A stretch of 42,205 nt of DNA. Source: DATEBA01 sp035288045. Its GTDB lineage: Bacteria; Actinomycetota; UBA4738; HRBIN12. Under the pieces are notes generated by a model. That model saw nothing but the letters and a program-made list of their open reading frames with translations. It searched no databases and had not been told where the DNA came from. The stretch covers positions 1 through 42,205 of the forward strand of contig DATEBA010000026.1 of NCBI GenBank assembly GCA_035288045.1. Reading direction: 5' to 3'. Positions 33,787-42,205 of the stretch are shown one piece after another. Every line of letters starts with the position of its first letter. Within the stretch, counting starts at the first letter, position 1. A program made the position numbers and the translations under genes.

Positions 33787-36387
33787 CTACTTCAGCGTTT
33801 CCTCGGTCTCGCGGAGCCGCTCCTCTTGCTCGCTCGCCCGCGACATGAGGAGCTCGTACCAGCTCCGGAGCTCCTCCTCCGTCTCCTTCTGCCGCGTGAT
33901 ATCGAACGTGACTCCCTGCCAGTAGCGAGGCCTTCCTTCGTCGTCTCGTATGAGCACTGCCTTGCTGTGAACCCAAACCACCCGCCCGTCCCTGGCGAGG
34001 AGCCGGTACTCGAGGTCGAACGGCTCCCCACTTTCCTCCGTGGCTCGATCGGCGGCCAGCGCGCGCTCGCGGTCCTCGGGGTGGAGCCTCTTCTTCCACG
34101 CGTCGGGGTCCCGGAGCGTCTCGGACGCGGTGTAGCCGAGGATCGACTCGATTTGCGGGCTGACGTACAGCATTCGCGGCCGGCGCGATCCGCCGCCGGC
34201 CGACTCGATGTAGGTCCAGGCCGGGATCTGCTCGACGAGCGACCGGTAGAGGGATTCGGCCTCGCGGAGCTGGGCCTCCGCTCGCTTCCGCTCCGTGATG
34301 TCCAGCATGACGCCCTGGTAGGAACGTGGACGGCCGCTCGCATCCCGCTCGACGAGCGCCGCCCGGTCGTGTGTCCACACGATCTCCCCGTCCTTGGCCA
34401 GCAGCCTGTACTCCGCGTCGAACGTCTCGCCCGTCTCCGCGCAGTGCCGGCTCAGGTCGATGATCCGCTCGCTGTCGTCCGGGTGGAGACGGTCGTTCCA
34501 CGGGGTGTCCATCGCGACCCACTCTTCTGCGGTGTAGCCTAGGAGCTGCTCGATCTGCGGGCTCGTGTAAGGGGTGACGCCCTCGCCGACGCCGGGATCG
34601 ACTCGCCAGAAGTAGACGACGGCGGGCATCTCCTCCACGAGGGCGCGGTAGCGCTCCTCCGCCTTGCGGAGGCGCTCCTCGGCGAGCTTGCGCTCGGTGA
34701 TGTCGAAGACGACTCCCTGGTAGAGGGTCGGTTTCCCGCTCGGATCCTTCTTCATGGGCGTTGCGCGATCGTGGACCCAGACGACTCGGCCGTCCCTGGC
34801 GATGTACCGGTACTCGGCGTCGAAGACTCCGCCGGTCCGGCCGACCTCGACTGTGCGTCCCCACACCCGCTCCCGGTCCTCCGGGTGCACCCGCTCGAGC
34901 CAGAAGTTCGCGCGAGAGTGCCACTCCGCGGGGGTGAATCCGAGCAGGCGCTCGATCTCGGAGCTCGTGTAGGTGTCGGGATGCGCCGGCTTCTCGCCCG
35001 CGAGGGTTCCCTTAGGGCGCCAGATGTATACGACGGCGGGGAGCTGCTCCACCAGCGTTCGGTAGCGCTCCTCGGCCTCCTTGTGGCTTCGTTCCGCCTT
35101 CCTGCGTTCCTCGACCTCGAGCATCATGAGCTCGTTCGCCTCTGACAGCTGCACGGTCCGCTCGAGAACCCGCATCTCGAGCTCCTCGCGAGCGATTTCC
35201 AGCTCTTCCTCGGCCGTCTTTCGGTCGGTGATGTCCAAGCGGACGCCCTGCCAGAACAGGGCCCGGCCCTCCTCGTCGCGCACGAGGGTCGCCTCGTCGC
35301 GGAACCAGACGACATGGCCATCGGCGGCGATCAGTCGGTACTCGGCGCGCCACGGCTCGCCCGTCTCGTTGTGGAGATCGTGCGCAGCGAGCACCTGCTC
35401 GCGGTCGTCGTCGTGCAGCAGCTCCATCCACATGTCGGGTTGCTCCAGCCACTCTTGCTGCGTGTATCCGAGCATCCGCTCGATCTGAGGGCTCACGTAG
35501 AGCGTCGTGCTGTCGTCGTCCGGCCGTGCGATGTACACGACGGCGGGAATGTTCTCGACGATCGCGCGGTAGGCCGCCTCCGACTCGCGGCGTGCCTCCT
35601 CCACTTGCTTGCTCGTCGTGATTTCGAGCATGACTCCTTGCCAGAGGAGCGGGCGTCCCTCAGGGTCTCGAACCAGGCGCGCCTCGTCGCGGAACCAGAC
35701 GACACGGCCATCGGCGGCGATCAGTCGGTACTCGGCGCTGTAGTGAGCCTCGGACTCCCTGGACTCTGCCTCCCCTGCGAGGACCCTGTCCCGGTCGTCG
35801 GGATGGAGCCTGGACGCCCAAACGCCCGGCGTCGCAAGCCATCGCTCCGCGGGGATGCCCAGCAACGCCTCGACCTGCGGGCTGATGAAGATCAGCTTTC
35901 CCGGCTCGTCGGACTGGATCACGTAGGTGATCGCCGGGATCTGCTCGATCACGGCTCGGTACCTCGACTCCGACTCCAGGAGGGCATCCTGGGCCTGCTT
36001 CTGGGCGGTGATGTCGAGCATGACGCCGTGCCAGTGACGCGGCCGGCCGTCGTCGTCGCGGACCAGGGTCGCGTGGTCGCGGATCCAGACGATCGACCCG
36101 TCGCGCGCGATAAGGCGGTAGTCGCGGTTCCACTGAGACCCGGTCCTATGGCTCTCCGACGACTCCGCAAGCACGTCGTCACGGTCGTCGGGATGCAGGA
36201 TCTGGTCCCAAAGGGTGATGTCGTCCAGCCACTCCTCCTGGTAACCGAGGATCGCCTTGGACTGGGGACTCACGTAGATGAGCGGGCCGCGATCCGGGTC
36301 GGCGATCTGCGACACGTAGGTGATCGCGGGGATGCGCTCGAGGACCGAGCGGAAGTCGATGTCTTCGAGCCGGACGTCCTTCACCAC
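33787..36387 (-). CDS. Six-PAS-domain protein without an output domain
   Basis: An 866-residue soluble protein with six PAS/PAC modules at about 13-130, 141-258, 271-388, 441-568, 578-700 and 713-832. A coiled coil (about 392-440) separates PAS 3 and 4, and a short one ends the protein. Each module repeats YVSPQIE-x-LLGYT, LHPDDRERV, EYRLIA-x-DGRVVW and WQGVMLDIT. No kinase, GGDEF, EAL or other output domain remains, and the sequence beyond the TAG is a PAS remnant, so this is probably a truncated sensor. The GTG at 36387 (GGAGG eight bases upstream) is preferred; the in-frame ATG at 36528 would lie inside hemE. Confidence 0.75.
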   Translation of the reverse strand: MVKDVRLEDIDFRSVLERIPAITYVSQIADPDRGPLIYVSPQSKAILGYQEEWLDDITLWDQILHPDDRDDVLAESSESHRTGSQWNRDYRLIARDGSIVWIRDHATLVRDDDGRPRHWHGVMLDITAQKQAQDALLESESRYRAVIEQIPAITYVIQSDEPGKLIFISPQVEALLGIPAERWLATPGVWASRLHPDDRDRVLAGEAESRESEAHYSAEYRLIAADGRVVWFRDEARLVRDPEGRPLLWQGVMLEITTSKQVEEARRESEAAYRAIVENIPAVVYIARPDDDSTTLYVSPQIERMLGYTQQEWLEQPDMWMELLHDDDREQVLAAHDLHNETGEPWRAEYRLIAADGHVVWFRDEATLVRDEEGRALFWQGVRLDITDRKTAEEELEIAREELEMRVLERTVQLSEANELMMLEVEERRKAERSHKEAEERYRTLVEQLPAVVYIWRPKGTLAGEKPAHPDTYTSSEIERLLGFTPAEWHSRANFWLERVHPEDRERVWGRTVEVGRTGGVFDAEYRYIARDGRVVWVHDRATPMKKDPSGKPTLYQGVVFDITERKLAEERLRKAEERYRALVEEMPAVVYFWRVDPGVGEGVTPYTSPQIEQLLGYTAEEWVAMDTPWNDRLHPDDSERIIDLSRHCAETGETFDAEYRLLAKDGEIVWTHDRAALVERDASGRPRSYQGVMLDITERKRAEAQLREAESLYRSLVEQIPAWTYIESAGGGSRRPRMLYVSPQIESILGYTASETLRDPDAWKKRLHPEDRERALAADRATEESGEPFDLEYRLLARDGRVVWVHSKAVLIRDDEGRPRYWQGVTFDITRQKETEEELRSWYELLMSRASEQEERLRETEETLK

Positions 36388-36420
36388 GCTCCACACCTCC
36401 GCCGGTACGAGGTGGCTATC

Positions 36421-36450
36421 TTGCCAGGGAACCCCGACTTGGGCCAGATA
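36421..36450 (+). promoter_or_regulatory. Possible hemE promoter
   Basis: TTGCCA (36421-36426) and CAGATA (36445-36450) are separated by 18 bases. The predicted start at about 36457 is four bases before the hemE GTG, giving an almost leaderless mRNA. It shares the 73-base intergenic region with the divergent PAS gene. Confidence 0.35.
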
Positions 36451-36460
36451 TCCTGGGCGG

Positions 36461-37486
36461 GTGGCCCTGGATCGCTTCCTCCGTGCCTGTCGCCTGGAGC
36501 CCGTGGACCGCACACCTGTCTGGTTCATGCGGCAGGCGGGGCGCTACCTGCCTGAGTATCGGGACCTCCGGGGCGACCGGGACATCCTCGAGGCCTGCCG
36601 GGAGCCGGAGCTCGTCGTCGAGCTGACGCTCCAGCCTCTGCGCCGGATGGACGTCGATGCGGCGATCCTGTTCTCCGACATCATGGTTCCACTCGCTGCC
36701 GTGGGCTTCGATCTCCGGATCGACCCCGGCCTCGGGCCGGTCGTGGGCTCCCCGATCCGTTCCTCAGGCGACCTCCGGCTCCTTCGCCGGCTCGAGCCCG
36801 ACGAGGACGTGCCGTACGTTCTCGAGGCGATCCGCTTGCTGCGCAAGGAGCTCCACGTGCCGCTGATCGGATTCGCCGGTGGGCCCTTCACCCTCGCCAG
36901 CTACCTCGTCGAGGGCGGGCCCTCTCGCGATCACGAGCGGACGAAGGCGCTCATGCTGGGAGATCTCACGACGTGGCTCTCTCTCATGGAGCGGCTCACG
37001 GGCCTCGTCTTGGAGCACCTGAGCGCTCAGGTCCGCGCTGGCGCACAGGCGATCCAGGTGTTCGACTCATGGGTGGGCACTCTGTCGAGCGGCGACTATC
37101 GCTCGCACGTCCTTCCCGTGATGCGGCGGCTCTTCGAGGGGCTGCGAGCGCTCGGCGTGCCGGCGATCCACTTCGGCATCGGGACGCGTCACCTCCTCCG
37201 CGATCTGCGCGAGGCGGGGGGTGACATGTTCGGCCTCGACTGGCGCCTCACGATCGACGAGGGTTGGTCGATCCTCGGCGACGACGTGGGGGTTCAGGGG
37301 AACCTGGATCCGGCCGTCCTCCTCGCTCCCTGGGAGGTGGTTAGAACGAAGGCCCGGGAGGTGCTCGCCTCCGCGGGCATGCGGAACGGCCATGTGTTCA
37401 ACCTGGGTCACGGGGTGCCTCCCGGCACCGATCCCGACGTTCTGCGGCGGCTCGTCGATCTGGTTCACGAGGAGACCGCGCGGTGA
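36461..37486 (+). CDS. hemE: Uroporphyrinogen decarboxylase
   Basis: A 341-residue enzyme removing four carboxyl groups from uroporphyrinogen III to give coproporphyrinogen III. Diagnostic segments are PVWFMRQAGRYLPEYR, AAILFSDIMVPLAAVGFDL, GFAGGPFTLASYLVEGG, FDSWVGTLS and FNLGHGVPPGTDPD. The GTG at 36461 gives the standard N-terminus. Its TGA overlaps the hemH GTG. Confidence 0.95.
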   Translation: MALDRFLRACRLEPVDRTPVWFMRQAGRYLPEYRDLRGDRDILEACREPELVVELTLQPLRRMDVDAAILFSDIMVPLAAVGFDLRIDPGLGPVVGSPIRSSGDLRLLRRLEPDEDVPYVLEAIRLLRKELHVPLIGFAGGPFTLASYLVEGGPSRDHERTKALMLGDLTTWLSLMERLTGLVLEHLSAQVRAGAQAIQVFDSWVGTLSSGDYRSHVLPVMRRLFEGLRALGVPAIHFGIGTRHLLRDLREAGGDMFGLDWRLTIDEGWSILGDDVGVQGNLDPAVLLAPWEVVRTKAREVLASAGMRNGHVFNLGHGVPPGTDPDVLRRLVDLVHEETAR

Positions 37487-38439
37487 CGGTCGGAGTTCTG
37501 GTGATGGCATACGGTTCCGCGAGCGGGCCCGACGACGTGGAGCGCTATTACACGGACATCCGCGGGGGGCGGCCCCCCTCCCCGGCGCACCTCGCCGAAC
37601 TGCTGGAGCGATACGCAGCGATCGGCAACCGATTTCCTCTCCTCGACATCACCCGCGCCCAGGCGGCCGGGCTCGAGCGCGCGCTGAACACCAACGGAGC
37701 GGTGCGCTTCAAGACCTACCTCGGAATGAAGCACTCGCCGCCCTCGATCGCCGAGGCCTTGGCGGCGATCCGCCGGGACGGCGTCGAACGCGCCGTGGGG
37801 ATCGTGATGGCGCCCCACTGGTCGGCGATGTCTATCGAGACCTACGTGGAGCGTGTGGAGAAGTCCGTCGCGGAGGAGGGCGGACCGGAGTTCAACTTCG
37901 TCCGCTCATTCCACGACCATCCGGCGTTCGTGGAGCTCCTCGCGTCGCGCGTTGACTACGCGCTCGGGCGTCTCGGCGGCGACGGCGTGACGGTCGTGTT
38001 CTCGGCGCACTCGCTGCCGGTGCGTGCGCTCGGAGACGGTTCGCTCCGGTGCCTGCGTTGCGACGCCTGTTCCGATGGGTGCAGATACGAAGGAGGGCTT
38101 CGCGCCACGGCGGACCTGGTCGCCGCGCGAGTCGGTCTCGTCTCGTACACGACCGCTTGGCAGAGCGCCGGGCGCACCTCCGACTCGTGGTGGGGCCCGT
38201 CGCTCGAAGACGCGATACGAGACCTCGTGACCGCGGGGAACCGAGGCGTGGTCGTGTGCGCGGCCGGATTCGTCGCCGACCATCTGGAGATCCTCTACGA
38301 CCTCGACGTCGAGGCGCGCGAGGTCGCCGAGGGGGCGGGCATGCGCTTCGAGCGCACCGAGATGCCTAACGCCGACCCGCGGTTCAGCGAGGTCCTCGCA
38401 GCGGTGGTGCGCGAGCACCTGGCCGGGAGAGCCCCATGA
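37483..38439 (+). CDS. hemH: Coproporphyrin (III)/protoporphyrin ferrochelatase with a four-Cys insertion
   Basis: A 318-residue ferrochelatase. The catalytic His176 is in FSAHSLP, and the partner Glu is in FVADHLEILYDLD. NADPRF near the C-terminus is typical. Next to a coproporphyrinogen oxidase and HemQ, it should insert iron into coproporphyrin III (CpfC activity). An insertion just after the catalytic His holds C-x2-C-x2-C-x3-C (Cys190, 193, 196, 200). Iron-sulfur clusters are known in actinobacterial and some other bacterial ferrochelatases, so these Cys probably hold one. Both ends overlap neighbours by four bases. Confidence 0.93.
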   Translation: MTVGVLVMAYGSASGPDDVERYYTDIRGGRPPSPAHLAELLERYAAIGNRFPLLDITRAQAAGLERALNTNGAVRFKTYLGMKHSPPSIAEALAAIRRDGVERAVGIVMAPHWSAMSIETYVERVEKSVAEEGGPEFNFVRSFHDHPAFVELLASRVDYALGRLGGDGVTVVFSAHSLPVRALGDGSLRCLRCDACSDGCRYEGGLRATADLVAARVGLVSYTTAWQSAGRTSDSWWGPSLEDAIRDLVTAGNRGVVVCAAGFVADHLEILYDLDVEAREVAEGAGMRFERTEMPNADPRFSEVLAAVVREHLAGRAP

Positions 38440-39806
38440 GCCGGGTGGTCGTCATCGGTGGCGGGATCGCGGGGCTGGCGACCGCCTACAGTCTTCGCAG
38501 GAGCGGTGCAGATGTCGTCGTGCTCGAGGCCGACGACCGGCCCGGGGGCAAGATCCGTTCGGTGGAGGTGGACGGGCTGGATCTCGAGGCCGGGCCCGAT
38601 TCGATCGTCGCGCGGAAGCCCTGGGGCGTGGAGCTCTGCCGGGAGCTCGGGCTCGGTGACGAGCTGGTTCCGCCGGCGACGAGCCGCGCGTTCGTGTGGA
38701 CGGATCGGGGGCTCGTCTCCTTCCCGCAGAGCGCGTTCGGAGTGGCCGCCGACGTCCGTGAGCTGCTCGCTTGGCGGGGGCTCTCTCTCCGAGGGAAGTT
38801 GCGTGCGGGCGGGGACCTGCTGATCCCCAAGAGGCGGGAGGATTCGGACGAGTCGATCGGGTCGCTCGTGCGGCGCCGGCTCGGCGACGAGGTGGCCGCG
38901 ATGCTGGTCGAGCCGCTACTAGGTGGGCTCCACGCCGGCGACGTGGACCGGTTGTCGCTGCTGGCGACCTTCCCAGAGCTCGCGGCATGGGAGCGCGACT
39001 TTGGCAGCCTGATCCGGGGGGCCCGCGCGGCGCTCAGGCGGGCCTCTGGTGAGCCGCGCTCGCCGATGTTCCTCCGTCCGCGCGGTGGGGTGTCGCACCT
39101 GGTCGACGCGCTCGTGGACTCGATCGGCCGGGATCGGATCCGGACGGGGGTAGCGGCGAGCGCGCTTCGCGCCGAAGGCGCGGGGTTCGCGGTCGACTCG
39201 TTCGCGGCCGACGCGGTAGTAGTCGCGACACCGGCGTTCGCGGCGGCGACTCTGCTCGGGACCGTCGCGCCGGCAGCGGGTTCCCGGCTGAGGGCCATCC
39301 CCTACGCGTCGACGGCGGTGGCCCTCGGGGTCTACGGTCCCGGGAGCGCCGCCCGGCTTCCCGAGGCGGCGGGGATCGTCGTACCCCGGGGCAAGGCGGC
39401 GATGACCGCGGTCACGTTCGTCTCGGGGAAGTGGCCCGAGGAGCGCTACGGCGACCGGGCAGTCGTACGATGCTTCGTCGGCGGTGCGGGCATGGAGGAT
39501 CTGCTCGGGGCGGCCGACGAGGAGATCCTGGAGGCGGTCTTCCGCCAGCTCGCCGCCGTGGTTGGGCTGCCGGATCGTCCGGAGGCCGCGCGACTTGTCC
39601 GCTGGGAGGCCGCCATGCCCCAGTACGAGGTCGGCCACCTTGATCGCGTGCGGGCGGCGAGGGAGGCGCTCCTACCGGGTATCTTCCTTGTTGGATCCGC
39701 GTACGACGGGGTAGGAATCGCCGACTGCGTGCGGGGAGCGGGGGAGGCGGCCGAGCGGGTGCTCGAGCATCTCTCCGGCAGCCGTGAACAGGAGACCGTT
39801 CGGTGA
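38436..39806 (+). CDS. hemY: Coproporphyrinogen/protoporphyrinogen oxidase (FAD)
   Basis: A 456-residue flavoprotein. The dinucleotide-binding N-terminus is VVVIGGGIAGLATAYSLRRSG, with VVLEADDRPGGKIRS, and the C-terminal FAD contact is VGSAYDGVGIADCVRGAGEAA. EPLLGGLHAGDVDRLS is typical of the Gram-positive HemY/CgoX type. In the coproporphyrin-dependent pathway it oxidises coproporphyrinogen III to coproporphyrin III. ATGA and GTGA overlaps tie it to hemH and hemQ. Confidence 0.93.
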   Translation: MSRVVVIGGGIAGLATAYSLRRSGADVVVLEADDRPGGKIRSVEVDGLDLEAGPDSIVARKPWGVELCRELGLGDELVPPATSRAFVWTDRGLVSFPQSAFGVAADVRELLAWRGLSLRGKLRAGGDLLIPKRREDSDESIGSLVRRRLGDEVAAMLVEPLLGGLHAGDVDRLSLLATFPELAAWERDFGSLIRGARAALRRASGEPRSPMFLRPRGGVSHLVDALVDSIGRDRIRTGVAASALRAEGAGFAVDSFAADAVVVATPAFAAATLLGTVAPAAGSRLRAIPYASTAVALGVYGPGSAARLPEAAGIVVPRGKAAMTAVTFVSGKWPEERYGDRAVVRCFVGGAGMEDLLGAADEEILEAVFRQLAAVVGLPDRPEAARLVRWEAAMPQYEVGHLDRVRAAREALLPGIFLVGSAYDGVGIADCVRGAGEAAERVLEHLSGSREQETVR

Positions 39807-40474
39807 CGGAGACTACCTACTGCCTCTACCCCGTGTTCCGAGCGGGGGAGGGCCTTCGCGCGCTCGCGAGCGGCGAGCTCGACGACTCCGCGCAGCAGAT
39901 GGAGACCCTCTTCAAGGAGCGCGAGGGCGACGTCGCGGTTCGGGGGGTCTACTCCACGGTCGGCTTCCGGGCCGACGCCGACCTCATGATGTGGCTCGTC
40001 GCTGGCAGCCCCGACGACCTCCAGTCGACGTACGCGGCGTTGCGGCGGACGCGCGCGGGGTCGCTGCTCGAGCCGTGCTGGACCTTCATGGGGGTCGTGA
40101 AGCCGGCGGAGTTCAGCGCCGACCACCTGCCGGCGTTTGTGCGCGGCGAGCCGCCGAGGCGGTTCCTTTGCGTGTATCCGTTCGTTCGAACTCCGGAGTG
40201 GTACCTGCTCCCGAAGGACGAGCGAGCCGCGCTCCTTCGCGAGCACGGTGAGATCGGACGCGAGTATCCCGACGTACTCGCCAACACGACGAGCGGGTTC
40301 GGGCTGGGCGATTGGGAGTGGATACTGGCGTTCGAGGCGGACGATGCCGACCGGATCGTCGGTTGCATCCGGCGGCTGCGCGACGCGAAGGCGCGCCTGT
40401 ACGCGAAGGAGGAGATCCCCTTCGTGACCGGGATCCGCAAGGATTTGCGCGCGGCGCTGGCCGACCTGGCGTGA
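39803..40474 (+). CDS. hemQ: Coproheme decarboxylase
   Basis: A 223-residue chlorite-dismutase-fold protein. YPFVRTPEWYLLP (Tyr125 to Tyr134) contains the catalytic Tyr of the Y-P-x-x-R/K-x-x-x-W-Y signature. EHGEIGREYPDVLANTTSGFGLGD-WEW resembles actinobacterial HemQ. It removes two propionate carboxyls from coproheme to give haem b, ending the pathway encoded by hemE-H-Y-Q. The GTG overlaps the hemY stop. Confidence 0.93.
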   Translation: MTETTYCLYPVFRAGEGLRALASGELDDSAQQMETLFKEREGDVAVRGVYSTVGFRADADLMMWLVAGSPDDLQSTYAALRRTRAGSLLEPCWTFMGVVKPAEFSADHLPAFVRGEPPRRFLCVYPFVRTPEWYLLPKDERAALLREHGEIGREYPDVLANTTSGFGLGDWEWILAFEADDADRIVGCIRRLRDAKARLYAKEEIPFVTGIRKDLRAALADLA

Positions 40475-40486
40475 GACGGAGGGGAG

Positions 40487-40828
40487 ATGCGCGACCTGGC
40501 TGCGATGGAGTGTGTGCCCTGCAAGGGCGGGGTCCCGCCGATGCAAGGCGAGGAGATCGAGAGCTACCTCGCCGACCTCGGAGCCGACTGGCACGTGGTC
40601 GACGGGCACCATCTCGAGAAGGAGTATCGGTTCAAGAACTTCCGCGAGGCGCTCGACTTCACTGACCGGGTCGGCGAGCTGGCAGAGGCCGTCGGGCACC
40701 ACCCGGACATCTTCCTCGCGTGGGGCCGTATGAGGCTCACAGTCTGGACGCACAAGATCGACGGGTTGCACGAAGCCGACTTCGTGTTCGCGGCCAAGGC
40801 GGACTCGGTCCTCGACGCGAGCGACTGA
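40487..40828 (+). CDS. Pterin-4a-carbinolamine dehydratase family protein
   Basis: A 113-residue PCD/DCoH protein with the family signature GHHPDIFLAWGRMRLTVW, then THKIDGLHEADF. Classic members dehydrate 4a-hydroxytetrahydropterin. No pterin-dependent hydroxylase is nearby, so the substrate is uncertain; many bacteria use the family in pterin or molybdopterin metabolism. It has GGAGGGGAG before the ATG and follows hemQ by 12 bases, probably in the same transcript. Confidence 0.88.
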   Translation: MRDLAAMECVPCKGGVPPMQGEEIESYLADLGADWHVVDGHHLEKEYRFKNFREALDFTDRVGELAEAVGHHPDIFLAWGRMRLTVWTHKIDGLHEADFVFAAKADSVLDASD

Positions 40829-40866
40829 CTATGGCTTCGTGGGTCCCTCCCTCCGATCTGACGATG

Positions 40867-41481
40867 CTACCCGGGGGAGAGCGCGAGGCGGATCGCGAAC
40901 GCGACGATAACGACGTTCCCGAGGAGACCGGTCAGGACGCGTGCGCCGTCGCCCAGCCGTCGGTGGAACACAGCGCCGAGTCCCGCCAGCCCCGTCTGCC
41001 ACGAGGCCGAAGCTAGGAACGCGCCCGAGACGAAGAGGAGCTTGCCCGCCGAGCCGTCCGCCACGCCCACCTGGAGGCCGAGGACAAGGGCGGCGAAGTA
41101 CGTGACGGTGACCGGGTTCAGCAGCGTGAGACCGAGAAACGCCAGGTAGGTCCGCAGGCGCCCGCCGTCCGGTCCCGTAGGGCTGTCGTTGGACGCGGGC
41201 CGGAACAGGCGAAGCGTTCGGAGCGCGACGATCGCGACCAGCGCGACGACCGATGCGGCTCGGAGCGGGTCCTCCACCGGATCGAGCGCGCGCGACGCCG
41301 CGAGCCCCACGACCGCGGCCACCGTCGCGTAGGTGAGGTCGGCCGTAGCGGCGCCGAGCCCTGCGGCGAACGCGCTCGGGAAGCCTCGGCGCGTACCGAG
41401 GTCGACGATCAGGACGGCGATCGGTCCCACGGGGATCGCGATCCCGAACCCGGCGAGGACGCCTTCGACGAACGCGCGCAT
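40867..41481 (-). CDS. LysE/RhtB-family exporter
   Basis: A 204-residue membrane protein with about six helices. It starts MRAFVEGVLAGFGIAIPVGPIAVLIV, the LysE signature (G-x-x-x-x-x-x-P-G/V-P), and has the mid-protein FLGLTLLNPVTVTYFAAL. Family members export amino acids such as lysine, arginine or threonine. The substrate cannot be told. It is convergent with the pterin dehydratase gene; no terminator is evident in the 38-base gap. Confidence 0.85.
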   Translation of the reverse strand: MRAFVEGVLAGFGIAIPVGPIAVLIVDLGTRRGFPSAFAAGLGAATADLTYATVAAVVGLAASRALDPVEDPLRAASVVALVAIVALRTLRLFRPASNDSPTGPDGGRLRTYLAFLGLTLLNPVTVTYFAALVLGLQVGVADGSAGKLLFVSGAFLASASWQTGLAGLGAVFHRRLGDGARVLTGLLGNVVIVAFAIRLALSPG

Positions 41482-41517
41482 GCGGGGCAGCGTAGCGCGG
41501 CTTGAGGAACCGATAGA

Positions 41518-42201
41518 TCAGGCGGTGAATGAGGCGGCGGCCTCGAGCGTGCGCTCGACCTCGTCGTTGTCGTGGGCGGTGGAGAGCGACCACAGCTCGT
41601 ACCCGGAGGGCGGTAGATGGATGCCGCGATCGAGCATGTGGTGGAAGAACCGCCCGTAGCGCTCGTGATCCGCGGCCTTCGCGTCGTCGAAGCCTGGGAT
41701 GCCGAAGGTCGCGACTCCCGACCCGGAGCGCCCCTTGCGAGCAGCGGGTCCGCGTGGCCGTGGTAGCAGCCCTCGAACTTGAGGACGAGATCGCGGCCGC
41801 TCACGCCGCGTGCGAGACGCACGGCGCTCATCACCGCCTCCGTCCCCGAGGAGACGAGCCGGACCATCTTGACGCTCGGGACCAGGCCGACGATCCGCTC
41901 GGCGAGCTCGACCTCGAGCGCGGTCGGCATGCCGAACGTCGTTCCTCGGACAGCGGCCTCGGTGGCCGCGCGGACGATCTCCTCGCGCGCGTGGCCGAAG
42001 AGGAGCGCGCCCCAGGACTGCACGTAGTCGACGTACTTGTTCCCATCGGCGTCGATGACGTACTCGCCCTCGCCGCGCACGGCGAAGCGCGGAGTTCCGC
42101 CCACCGCTCCGAACGCGCGAACCGGGGAGTCGACCCCGCCCGGGATCACGGCGGCGCGCACGCTCGAAGAGTTGGGCGGATCGATCAGCCGAACGAGTCA
42201 T
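41518..42201 (-). pseudogene. hemL: Degraded glutamate-1-semialdehyde aminotransferase
   Basis: HemL sequence in three frames. ATG (42201) TRSADRSAQLFERAR is followed by a frame change near 42155, then VIPGGVDSPVRAFGAVGG through FEGCYHGHADPLLAR. A second frame change near 41735 leads to SGVATFGIPG, which joins directly to FDDAKAADHERYGRFFHHML and the normal C-terminus (YELWSLSTAHDNDEVERTL). Only about 228 codons remain of roughly 430; the missing middle includes the PLP-binding lysine. The product cannot make aminolevulinate. Genuine decay or a damaged assembly near the window edge are both possible. Another hemL must exist if the cell makes haem by the C5 route. Confidence 0.8.
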
Positions 42202-42205
42202 CGTG

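Noticed and set aside
36388..36528. Longer N-terminus for the six-PAS protein starting at ATG 36528
   Set aside because: It would overlap the start of divergent hemE, its extra 47 residues are basic and non-conserved, and a better ribosome-binding site precedes the GTG at 36387.
41518..42201. Programmed frameshifting in hemL
   Set aside because: No slippery sequence is evident, there are two separate frame changes, and the catalytic middle of the enzyme is absent.

Overview
The window is high-GC DNA from a bacterium that looks like a deep-branching, probably uncultivated member of the Actinomycetota. The evidence is the gene order fhaA-fhaB-pstP-rodA-pbpA-pknB, the coproporphyrin-type haem genes hemE-hemH-hemY-hemQ, DUF4446 and DUF5317 families, frequent GTG starts, many 4-base ATGA/GTGA gene overlaps, and several promoters placed so that mRNAs would be leaderless or nearly so. 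I cannot assign it to a genus.

Layout. 1-506: the end of a rhodanese-like gene and an MFS exporter remnant. 511-2974 (minus): a DapA-family aldolase and isocitrate lyase, preceded by a short leader peptide and an attenuator-like terminator. 3066-9419 (minus): a complete histidine operon hisD-C-B-H-A-F-I-G with a small membrane ORF in front. 9458-11064 (minus): an ECF sigma factor and a membrane-anchored beta-propeller partner. 11128-11527: a decayed zinc-ribbon membrane gene. 11582-20023 (minus): the FHA/phosphatase/RodA/PBP/kinase operon, ending in a double-length ThyX. 20075-24805: a secreted trypsin-like protease, tRNA-Leu(CAG), a CocE-type hydrolase coupled to an M24 (DddP-like) protein, and a cupredoxin. 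24849-28873: copper nitrite reductase divergent from an Rrf2/NsrR-like regulator, a histidine kinase and a DUF5317 protein. 28892-29174: a structured RNA region around a 27-codon hydrophobic peptide gene. 29202-31150 (minus): larB-larC. 31186-33556: DUF4446, bactofilin, serS and tRNA-Ser(UGA). 33557-36387 (minus): a six-PAS protein with a broken seventh PAS. 36461-40828: haem genes and a pterin dehydratase. 40867-42201 (minus): a LysE transporter and a badly damaged hemL.

How the parts work together. The his operon is self-contained. The fhaA-to-pknB block couples Ser/Thr phosphorylation to peptidoglycan synthesis. hemE-H-Y-Q carries uroporphyrinogen III to haem b through coproporphyrin. nirK with the Rrf2 regulator is a nitrite-reduction/nitric-oxide-response module.

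The most unusual items are: (1) a leader peptide plus terminator/antiterminator pair directly before isocitrate lyase; (2) a nested RNA structure ahead of a tiny membrane peptide whose Shine-Dalgarno almost perfectly complements the 16S 3' tail and whose start codon lies in a hairpin loop; (3) a tandem ThyX whose two halves have lost complementary active-site motifs; and (4) several broken genes, one ending exactly at a tRNA-Ser.
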